The notes under the pieces were generated by a model. That model was not told where the DNA came from. It was given only the letters and a program-made list of their open reading frames with translations, and ran no database searches. Below are positions 42,757 through 54,700 of a stretch of DNA of 64,000 bases, one piece after another. Both the position numbers and the translations under genes were made by a program. The stretch spans positions 79,259,537 to 79,323,536 of the forward strand of contig JAOWCC010001589.1 of the NCBI GenBank assembly GCA_030867875.1, written 5' to 3'. Position 1 is the stretch's first letter, and each line of letters begins with the position of its first letter. This DNA is from Actinernus sp. WN-2022. Lineage: Eukaryota; Cnidaria; Anthozoa; Actiniaria; Actinernidae.

Positions 42757-45700
42757 CTAAACTCCGTTCATGTCTTCAGGGAGAAGTCGTTGTAACACTT
42801 TCTCGAGTTGCTGTTTGGCTGATAAGAGGCCACCATGTTTGTTGCGTAGCAGATAAACCTTCTGGTAATGATCTATGAGACCCAGCAGTCTATAAAAGAA
42901 AATATGGTATCAACGTCTTACCGTAACTCTGATTGGATCAGAAAGAAAAACCATTGACATGCCGTACACGATAACCGTGCCGTAAGTCACTACCGTAACT
43001 TGCCACTCATACGAAATCCTCTCGATATCCCAACAAATAGAGGTAATCGGCTAACTCTGTTGCCACCCATTTCAGATCATGTGACGTAAACACACTACTC
43101 TGGAGAATTGACTCTTTGAAAATTAATTGTATTCAGATAGGCATGACTGCATTATAATTAGAATGAAAAAGGAATAATTCCCTAGAGTAGCATCTGTTTA
43201 CATCACATGATCTGAATTGGGTGGCAACAGAGTTAGCCGATTACCTATATTAAGAAGAAACTGCACACACACTCGCCCTTTGACACTTTTCAAGGTGACT
43301 GGAGCGTATCGTATTCGTCGTGAATGAAATTCGTACGGTAAAATCCGATAAGCAATGCAGCGGTCTCTGTTCTCTTACATATGCACAGATGAGAACAAAG
43401 TGCGCACGAGACGCAGTCGAGAGGCGTAACTGACGTTCTCTTACGTTTTGACGTCGTGTACATCTATAAGAGGATGAACCCACGCCAAAGTGAAACATTT
43501 TTTTAAACAATAATTAGCGAAATGTCCAAACAACACAGTCCGCGCATGGCCTTGTGACATCATCTGTGTAGCCTGCTTGCAGGCTCTGGCTGATTTGGAG
43601 TTCCTGTGGTGGGAGAGAGGAGGAGGAGCGAGGAGAAAGAGAAAGGAGAGCCTGCAACAAGACCCTGTGTTTTTTAAATTCGCCCCCATGACGTCACATC
43701 CCATTGCAAGTTTTCACAAAGTATTTTTAAATCAAAATTTTCGCTGAGATTCTGTTGTAAATGTACCCTAGCATTGAACCCTTTGTATTTCTACTGCAAG
43801 TTTGATACTAAAAGCCTGAGAAAAAGAGAGAAAACAGCAGAAAAAATGACTGATTTGAAGCGTTTTCAATTTTAGCTCGCGCGCGCTGCTTACACCATAA
43901 TACACGCCATCTTCGAACAAAGTGCGCGCGCCTCTTCTAGTTTCAACCAATCAGATTGGAGAATTATTCCAGTTCGTGGACGAACGGGAATTTAAAAAAC
44001 ACAGGGTCCTTTCTCTTTCTCTCCCACCACAGGAAGCCCAAATCACCAGAGCTCAAAATCAACCAGAGCCTGCAAGCAGGCTATCATCTGTGTATCTGTA
44101 CTGTTATAGATCATCGATACCGACCAGTCGGCGCGCATTCAGTTCGCCGTTTAAAAGTAATGTTGCAGCACCGTGAAGTTGATTGGATCTAAGGGCAAAA
44201 GCGACCGTTTTAATGTTGCGCCATGTCAAAGGCTTTACGATAAAGATATATAACTATGGGGGCCAACCATATTTGGGGGAAATTTACTGCAAGCTGTTTT
44301 CCAAAATACCTTTCTCACAAAGCTGTAAATGAGGGAGGAATGGACCATGTTGCGAACAAAGAAAGAATGATTGGTCATGTAAGAAAATAAATCGTGCATG
44401 TTTATTTCATAGGAAATGTTTTATAACTTTATATAACTTTATAACTTGAGCAACTTAAAGGTGTACCCCTCCCCTGAAAGGCTAAATGGCCACCTCCCCT
44501 TCCTTGCCCTCAAACAGGGCAACATGAACAATGCTTCGTACCTGTTTGCGAGATCTGTCCGGTTAATCACCGGCAAGTCCTTCAAAGTCTTTATTTCAGC
44601 TCCTTGTTTTCGTGCTAGCAGTATCGTTCGACATATCCTACGGAAAATTACGGCAACCTGTTAGACTGCAATGCGAAATGGTATATACTTCATGGTAGTG
44701 TTTCGTTCCATATAGTCTCCCTGCATAATACTGTAAAACACTAGAGAAAATGATTATGCAGGGAGACTATATGGAACGAAACACTACCATGAAGTTTATA
44801 CCCAAAAATGATTAAAGAAATAAGCTTTCTGTCAACTTGCCAAATGTAATAAGTATATAGGCAATAAGTAAAGTGTATAGGCAATAAGTAAAGTGTATAG
44901 GCAATAAGTAAAGTGTATAGGCAATAAGTACAGTAACTATATAGGCTACAGTAAGTATATAGGCAATAAGTACAGTAAGTACATAGGCAATAAGTAAAGT
45001 AAGAATATAGGCAATAAGTAAAGTAAGTATCTCGGCAAGTAGCCTGAATTTCAGCCGTCTCCTCTGGTTCGTTCCTCCCGAGTCTCTTGGGGAGGCCCGA
45101 ACCAAATGAGAAGACTGAAATTCAGGTTAATAGGCAATAAGTCAGTAAAGAAAGTATACAGGCAATAAGTCAATAATTTTTAGAGTAATCAAGTGACACA
45201 AATTCAGAGTAACATTAACTTAAAGTGCACCTAACGTTTATTTTGTTATCATAAATATCGATTCTACATCAGGTTTTGAGTACTTCTGTGAAGAAAGTTT
45301 TGGTTTACTGAGAATACTCTATGTTCTACGATTGTTTGAAATCATGAAAATGTGACCTTTCCTGACCCATGACCGCGTAAGCCTGGGTCGATCCCTGGGT
45401 TGACGTCATCTCATTAATGCATTATTCTCCATAGCGTCTTTCTATCACAGCAACATAGAGAATATACACTGTTTGCGAGTTGTTAGTAAAGAAAAATGTC
45501 ATTTTAGTCAAAATGTTAAGTATTTATTCAAATGTTTGCAAAGTCGAATTAATTATATGACGTCTATCCAGGTATCGACCCAGGCTTTCACTTACGCGGT
45601 CGTGGGTCAGGAAAGGTCACATTTTCAAGATTTCAATCAAGCGTAGAACATAGAGTATTCTCTGTAAACCAAAACTTTCTTCACAGAAGTACTCAAAACT

Positions 45701-48700
45701 TGATGTAGAATCGATATCGATGATAACAAAATAAACGTTAGGCGCACTTTAAAGTAGCATCTAATCTATCTTATATCTATCTATATGACTGGCCACGTGT
45801 CAGGAGCGTTCCTATGTCATGGGCTGGGTCCCCAGGACAGGAGTAGATGTGGCTATATTTAGAATTGCTGGTTTTCACTTGATGGCATAGCCGCCATGTT
45901 GGTGCCCTTAAACAATAGATTACTCGTTAGCTTCTTTTGTTGGGGCACCAACATGGCCGCCATGTCCTTTGTCATTTGAATCTCTGGGGATTGAGTGAAA
46001 ACCAGCAATTGACCTATATCACTATGACGTCATATCAAAACAATCTATTGTTTAAACGCTAAGGATCACGGTCGTGGGAGGGGGACAAAACAGGGACAAA
46101 ACAGCAACAACACAAAGGAAATCGCTATCAAATGCATTTTGAAGAACGTAGAATAGCGGTAACAGCCACCAAATACGGTAAATATTGTGGGATAAACATT
46201 GATACAGCTGATATCTGGAAACCAGACAATTCGAAGTTAAATTTTCCTCAGCAGAGCAGATTTAGTTCAAAATTCTATTGTTCAAGTCGATTCTGTCCCC
46301 CTCATAAACAAGCCGTGACGTCATAACGATATAGGGTAATTCGAATTCCTGCATTGAAAGTGAGAATAATAATAATGAGAAGTGACGTTAGCTATCTGAT
46401 TGGCTAAGACAACATGGCCTTTGTTTAATTCGCGCGAAATGCAATTCTAAATATAGCCACATCTACTAACTGCTAGGAACAGACCCAATGGGGAAGATGG
46501 CCGCGCGCTCCTGGTAATGGGCTCCAGCCACTTACGTACCTGCAAACAAACAGTAGAATATCTATTGTAGCGTCGAGTTCTTTGATGATATCGTTACTAT
46601 GAAGACACTTGGGGTCGGCGCTAGAGAAAGTATTTTGACATTGACGAATGTGGCGTGTGGCTTGCTGTGGGGGTTAAAAAACATTTAACAATTATTTACC
46701 GAAGACGAAGTGTACATTATGTTTACCGAGACGCAGTCCAGTGAATATCACTTTTCGCGCGCTCTGATTGGCTACTCAAACTGAATATGATTCCATATTC
46801 ACCTCCGAGCGAAGCAGCGATCACTTCGCGCGAGTTTTTGTCCATTTGACAGAAAATAAAATAACTATTTGGTGCTGGCTATAATTCACCTGTGTGGTAT
46901 ATACTAAAACAATTATTCACCTCAGTGTCGGTGAATAGTGGTGGATATTTATCCACCACTATTCACCTCCACTTCGGTGAATAATTGTTAATTATTATAT
47001 AGCCAAGTAAGTTTGCGCGCTGTACTTGGTCAATTTGCGGTCCATAACGCCCCGTACGGACCTTCCGTCCACTTCCGGTATCAAAGAAAATAAAGCCATA
47101 TAATAAACATCTTATTACCCTCGTGTGCTCGGTCCATACCGTAAGTTACGATCCACGTTTTCCACCTTATGGCCCGCACGCTTCTAGCCTATGGTGACGT
47201 ATTTTTTCACTCATAAATTCGAAGAAAAAAGCAACGTCTGCTTACCCGAGCGCTTAATTAGTTTCCAATATGCACACCTCATTGTGTTATGGACCAATCA
47301 GATTTTACCTTCCATATCCTGGAAAGTGACGTAATGTTGCATTTAAAAGGATTCAGACAATATATTTGCTATTGACCAATCATAGGAGAGTGTTCACTGG
47401 CGCGCCAATTCATTAAAATTCTAACAATGGCTTTGATTGGGCAGAAAAATCAAACAAACGTGCTGACGTGCTTGCATATTGGAAACTAATTAAGCGCTCG
47501 GGTAAGCAGACGTTACTTTTTTCTTCGAATATTTGAGAGTGAAAAAATACGTCTGCCTAGCAGGATAGCGCGCTTCTCGATTGTGCCATAAAAAGGTTAA
47601 TAAGAGGTATGTATGCACTAAGACGCAACACCTACTACTTTTGATGTGATATTTCTTGTGGTGAATAACTGTTTTAGTATAATTTCCGAATTGAATATCT
47701 GGGAAACTTAAACAAGACTAATCTAGTAACTTTTATTTATTTATTTCTGGACATGTGGTGCGTCATTGAAATATGCGCTCGGGAGAACATGATCAAGGTA
47801 TTCCGACAAAAACCGTCAATTTTAGTGTGCTTAGTGATGCGTGTAAGAAGTACGGCACCGAACGACATTCAGATGGAGCAAGGTGTTAATTTTGTATTGT
47901 GAAAATGAAAATCGCCCTGAAGATGTTTAATTTCCTCCAATTTTTCAAACTATTAAAACTACGATTTGCACCGCGGTTCCAAATGTCGTTATAAAGCAAA
48001 TGTCGTTATAAAGCAAATTTTGGCTGTTCCTGTTGGTTGGGAGAGAATTTGTTCATAAAAATGGAATGAAACAGGGTTTTTACTACTTTTATTTCAAAAT
48101 ATTCACGAGGGAGGCTCAATGCTGCAGAACAATGGATTTTATCGCACTTATTACACGGATCATGACTTAATAATATAGATTCAAAAATACTCAATTCTGA
48201 TTGACTGAGCATAGACGTCTTAATCACTAACAGCAGTGCAAACACAGTTAATTCGATGCAAAAACTAGTTAATTCGATGCAAAAACTAGTTAATTTAGTT
48301 ATCCTTTTCATTTTTGCATCTATACCGGCCGGTAATCATTAGTGTGCAACGTTCAATTAACGATTAATAGTCGGTGGTCGTGATATTTGAAAATTCCACA
48401 AATAACAAGAGTCCGCAGAATTTCCAAACATCACTCGCACTATTAATCGTTAATAGGAGATATTGTAGTTGAGTCTACGAATAGCAGTTTCAGCGGTATT
48501 GACCCGAACGCCTCACTTCAATGTAATGAAGCGCCATTGAAACCATCATTCTTACACGACACCAACACCCTCCTAAACAAGCACGACTAATTTAGATACA
48601 CAGTTTGAATAGCGCTTCATTACATTGAAGTGAGGCGTTTGGGTCAATACCGCTGAAACTGCTATTCGTAGACTCAACTACAATATCTCCTATTGAACTT

Positions 48701-51700
48701 GTACACAAATGATTACCGATACTAATCGCACTATTTCCATTCAGATTGCATTGCATTCATCACAGGCAGCCCAAGCTAATGAATTTTACAAGGAATGTTT
48801 GGGAATTTTTAGAAAAAATCTAAAACTGTACTAAAATGATCAATAAAGTCATGAAATCTTACCTGTGTGTTGTGAAGTTGTTCCTCTTCATCAGTGATGT
48901 GTTTATTTCTGGTTTGAGGCACTTCTGGGATTTTTCTTTCCTCCCCTATATAAATATTGAGATGGCGGAAAACACAAGACGCCATTTGTCCATGTGGCGA
49001 CTCTTCGAGGCCTCGTAATTCTTCGCGGAAAATCCAAACTTTCAGCATTTTACCTCCAGAAACCCTTTCTTACATTCCTCTAGCACTCATTTAATCGATC
49101 CATTGCTTATTTCCTCGCTTTGTAAGTACTCAAATTCGACGGTTTCTGCAGCCAACCTTAGCATGTAACGAGCAGAGGTACCGTCACCTTGACCTTTTTT
49201 CATGGGTTGCCTGTGCTAGTTGAACCACGACGGCAGTGACGACGGGAGGTAGAAAAGTGCCTTTCTCCGGAAATTTGGTGTCTGCTATTTCCCTTGTTCG
49301 CCTTGGATTGGTTTTCACAACCAGATTTTCGAAAAATATGACCGAGCCTGATAGAGTTCCGTTCACGATGAACGAAAAACGGATTGATTTACTTTCTTAT
49401 ACATTCGCGTTCTCTAATTAAAACGTACAATTTGGGGTTTTCACGTTGTGTTTTTGCAGAGAACGGTGAAAATTGTAGGCGACTGCGTGCATTTTCACTT
49501 GCAGCTATTGTATTTTGTAATTAAGGCTATTGTTTTATGCCGTCGTGTTTTGTTTAAAGTCCCTGTTAATATCCTGTTGAGTAAACGAAACCGTAACGCG
49601 TCTGAAAAGCCTTGGACGAAATGTTGTTGTGGTGTGTTCTAGTGGCATTTCCGCTAATGTATTTGACGGTTCAATGAAAAGTAAAACTGTCCATTCTCAT
49701 TACGCTCTTCTAATGGCTTAAATGCCTTGTAAGTTCGTGGGTCTGCAGATTTCACCGTTCAGCGATTGGTCGATTGAGCACAATGACTTCGTTCTCCGAA
49801 TGTCCTCGAAAAAACACGGAGGTGTTGGATTCCTTCGGCACTCGTTCGTCATTGCTTCCGAAGAAAAGCCACGTTCAACCATAGGCTGCCTGTGGTTCAA
49901 CTAGCACAGGCAGCCCATGAGAAAAGGCTAAGCTGACGGTACCCCGGCTCGTTACATGCTAGGTTGGCTGCAGAAACCGTCGAATTTGAGTACTTACAAA
50001 GCGAGGAAATAAGCGATGGATCGATTAAATGAGTGCTAGAGGAATGTAAGAAAGGGTTTCTGGAGGTAAAATGCTGAAAGTTTGGATTTTCCGCGAAGAA
50101 TTACGAGGCCTCGAAGAGTCGCCACGTGGACTAATGGCGTCTTGTGTTTCCCGCCTTCTCAATATTTATATAGGGGAGGGGAAAAAAAGCCAAGAAGTAC
50201 GTCAAACCAGAAATGAACACATCAGTGATAAAGAGGAACAACTTCACAGCACACAGGTAAGATTTTATGACTTTATTTATCATTTTAGTACAGTTTTAGA
50301 TTTGTTCTAAAAATTCCCATATATTTCTTGTAAAAATCATTAGCTTGGGCTGCCTGTGCATTCATCGCATCGGTTCCATGTGGCCGAAGGCTTTCTCAGA
50401 CCTAATAGTCGATATATCGAACTGACATAGAGGGGTAATGTGCTTTGAAATATAATTTATTTCTCCATTGTCATGGCCAAGCCCTAATTCCTAGACTAAA
50501 GCACAGCAGATATATCAATAAATAGATGGAACTTCAAGAAAGAAACTGCCCTTGAATACTGTCCATTAGGATGGGCTTTAATGTTTTGAGTTAAATACAG
50601 TTATCATCTATAAATCTGACACAAAAAGGTTCACACTCGAATTTGCTTTAACAGAAGTTCAACTAATCCTTTAGGATTTTGTACTCCCAGCCACAATTTC
50701 ACGGATCAGGTTTTCAAAAACCTTGCTCAAAACCAAAGACACCGCAAAGCATGCTGGGTACATTTCGGCCTTAAATGGTTTATAGCCCACTTTGACGATG
50801 TTGCGTACGCATCAGAGAACAATAGATAGTCTGTGTGGCCCGCCAGTCTCTTGTTATTCAGATTTTATGTGCATTGTTCTAATTGCGCACGCATCAGAGA
50901 ACAATAGATGTGGCCCGCCAAATAGCCTGTGTGGCCCGCCAGTCTCTTGTTATTCAGATTTTATGTGCATTGTTATAGTTGCGCACGCATCAGAGAACAA
51001 TAGATGTGGCCCGCCAAATAGTGTGTGGCCCGCCGGTCTCTTGTTATTCATATTTTATGTGCATTGTTCTAATTGCGCCGCATCAGAGAACAATAGTCTG
51101 TGGCCCGCCAGTCTCTCGTTATTCATATTTTATGTGCATTGTTCTAGTTGCGTGCGCAACATCGTCAACATGGGTTATTGATACGCATATAAAAAGCACC
51201 ACAGCCTGCACTGCATGTTTAGCTATACCTGTACAGTTTCGAGGCTCACTCCCTGTATATCTGCGTCTCCCCCACGTGACAATATTCTCCACAACAAAGT
51301 CCCCTGATGGGCATGCGCAAGCGGGTGAACACGGCTGTCCTGTCGTGAGTCTGCTGGGTCCTCAGGTTCATTTTTGACGAGCATGGTATGGACTTTGCCT
51401 AAGTCATTAAGTGCGCGGCCAATATTTCCTGAGGCGTCTAGGAAGGCATGGGTACTAACTATGGCGGGAAGGGATGACTGAACGACGGTCTACGAGTACA
51501 AATAGAAAGTACAGGAAAAGTCTGATTGATGGAAACATTACCTGAATGAAGTATGAATTCTCATGAAGTTTTTCTGTTTCAAAACAATCCCAAACAAATT
51601 ATGGTTCAATCCAAGAATCCATTGCGTTCATATTTATCATGAAAAATGATACTTGGGGTTAATAGTGACCCCTAGAGGTTCAGATTACTTTTTTGATACC

Positions 51701-54700
51701 GAACCGTGAGGTATGCTCATTAGTCAATAAACTAAGTGGAAATGCAAGTCTGTACACCCAGCTCATGTTTATTACCATGTCCGTGTCAGCTTTCCACGCC
51801 AAACCTGCTGCCGCAAAGAACGCCGCTATGCTCATGGACAGAGGGTTCACGTGACCAGGAAGCGACCAATCACAAACGAGAATGCCCAATGCGTCGCAGG
51901 CTACTGCTGTTTGTACTGCGTTGTTGATGAGGGTGAGACTGTCGTCAGTATTGGCGCATGCGCTGTAACAGTAAAGCACCACGATGGAGTTACTCTGAGG
52001 AAATGTTGGTATAGAGCTAGCCTCCTCCGCAGGCATCTCTAATTTTCGAAGAAATCAGATTTTAAAAATCGTGAATTACCTGTGACTCCGGGAGAGAATA
52101 GGAGGACTGGGGACTCTCTGTCGGCTCCAATCTCACTCTCTTTTCTTCACCTGCCACAGGGAGCCCATAATCTGATTTCTTCACAAATTAGAGGTGCCTG
52201 CGGAGGAGGCTAGTATAGAGCGGTTTTTGTATGAGTGGGCAAGTACGGCATGCCGTGAAGTTGAAATGGTCTGTCTGGTCCAATCAAACTACAGAGTTAC
52301 GGTACAGTACGGTAAGGTTACGGACGTGCCCGTATTTTTGTCCCACTATCGACATATTAAACAGATGGAATATTAAACAGATGTATTCTGAATATCACAT
52401 GTCAGGAAGCGTTTGTGGGTTACGGTGTAAAATGTGCCTGAATCAGTCCAGAGACTATTCCATGCATCTATTCTTATTCTTATTCCAGAATACAATCAAT
52501 AGAACGCGTCCTTAGTTCAGTATCCAGTGGCAAGCGACTTGTAGTGATCATTGTGTGTATTCTTACTCCGAAATAAGGTCAATCTTGCACACATTCTAAA
52601 ACTACCTACCTGTTCCAAGTTAATGTTCCTGGGCAAACGAAGAAGCTAACACTGAAATAGAAAACAAAATACGACGAATGAGGACTACAAGTCACCCATA
52701 ATGTCCTGCGTACACTAGGTACTTGTTGACTAAGTAGTACTGGGGCCGAATGGGAAAATATTTGGCTCGAGGTCATGACGTACGGACCGAGCTTAAAGTG
52801 CGCCTACCGTTTATTTTTTTTAATCATCAAAATCGATTTTAGATCCAATTTTGAGTACTTCTGTGAAGAAAGTTTTGGTTTACAGAGAATACCAGTCTAT
52901 GTTCTACGCTTGTTTGAAATCGTGTAAATGTGACCTTTCCTGACCCACGACCGCGTAAGTAAAAGCCTGGGTCGATGCCTGGGTAGACGTCATATAATTA
53001 ATTCGACTTTGCAATAATTTGAATAAATACTTACCATGTTGACTAAAATGACTTTTTTCTTTACTAACAACTCGCAAACAGTGTATATTCTCTATAAATC
53101 GATGTTGTTGTGATAGAAAGACGCCATGGAGAATACTGCATTAATGAGATGACGTCAACCCTGGAATCGACCCAGGCTTTTGCTTACGCGGTCATGGGTC
53201 AGGAAAGGTCACAATTTCACGATTTCAAACAAACGTAGAACATAGAGTATTCTCTGTAAACCAAACCTTTATTCACAGAAGTACTCAAAACTTGATGTAG
53301 AATCGATATCGATGATAACAAAATAAACATTAGGTGCACTTTAAAATGACCGAGATCCAAATATGTTCCCGTTCGGCCCGACCTAACTCAGTCAATAAGT
53401 CTTTTATCATTTGACCACTTAGTTTACTTTAATAACGGCAAAACAACAAGCAGGATAAGGGGAATGAGTAGAAAGGGACCGGGGAGCCACTTATCCAGAA
53501 TGGTATCTCCTCCAGTGATGCTGAACATCACACCAATGGCTGCTCTTCCTCAAGCGTGCTCAGTGCTAATGGTGCATGTGGGGGAGGGGGGGGGGGGGGG
53601 GGGGGAGGGGGGGAGGGTTGTAGCAACGATGGAAGGACTGAGCATGACTAGTCATTGGTAATGGGCTCCTGGCATGACACTAGATCATTAATAAATAAAT
53701 AACTATTTATGTTTCTGCAATCTAGTGTTTGTAACATATTATTTAATATGATTACATCAGTCAGTCAATCAATCTATCAATATATACATACTTATCAAAG
53801 TCATGAATAATTCATGAGGCAAAAACAAAGGGAATTAATAAAACATCAGTGTCTGTATCAGATATACAAACACATGTTTTAATCATCAGTCCTGTATCCA
53901 ACACACACCATGCTAGTGTCTGTTACGGGGAGGTCTCACAACCGATCACTGACTTCCCCTATCCCAGCTGTTAGGTGAAATGTGAAGAAACTGTACTATT
54001 TAATGCACAGAGACCAATCTGGTCAATGTGGGACCTGTTTTTTGTGAACACTGCACATGACCATTAGTACACTATAGAGCTGAACTCTCTTTTTACGTTT
54101 TCCATAAAAAAAAATTCTATTTATTAATGTTATATAGTTCCATTTGATAAGTAGTTTACAACATTCGCGTTCGTGTTGTATCGGCCTATACAATGTCTCG
54201 CCTCCGGCTCGAGATTGTATAGGTTGATACAACACTCCTGCTCATGTCGTAAACACTACATATATATATATATATATCTATTGAGGAAAGTTACAACAGC
54301 AGCAGAGCACATTTCGCACGAGAGAGAAAGTTACGGCAGTGACTTACAGCACGGTTACCGTAGGACATGCCGTGACATTGAAATGGCTTCCTTATTGTTT
54401 CTGTCCTCATCCAATCAAATTACAGAGTTGCGACACTCAGATTTCGTATGAGTGGAACAAACTACGGCATCTCCGTAACCTTACCGTAACCGCACTGTAA
54501 CCGTGCTGTACCGTAACTCTGTAATTTGATTGGATCTGCAGGACTAAAACAATATGGAAACCATTTCAATGTCACGGCATGCCGTACAGGAACCGTACCG
54601 TATTTTTGTCCCACTCATATGAACTCCGCTCTAACAAGACCGTCACCGTGCCGTAACTCTGTAATTTGATTGTACCAGAAAAAAAATCAATGAGAAGCCA

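Larger units (their letters stand above)
48762..50357. mobile_element. Mutator-like long-TIR element with 9-bp target duplication
   Basis: Inverted arms of about 465 bp (48762-49226 and 49893-50357) beginning ACAGGCAGCCCAAGCTAATG. Both ends are bounded by the identical 9-mer GCATTCATC (48753-48761 and 50358-50366), the duplication size typical of Mutator-type (MULE) elements. Each arm carries a 79-codon ORF of identical length (48809-49048 minus, 50071-50310 plus) starting MLKVWIFREELRGLEESP, about 80% identical between arms. The centre includes a family B TIR element remnant. No transposase seen, so it is non-autonomous. It lies in an intron of the GH20-like gene. Confidence 0.85.

Noticed and set aside
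51995..52036. 5' extension of GH20-like exon to 51994 (another acceptor)
   Set aside because: A 219-bp exon is also in phase, but the acceptor at 51962 makes the family-like WNSACANTDDSL junction with exon 52610-52651, so it was preferred.
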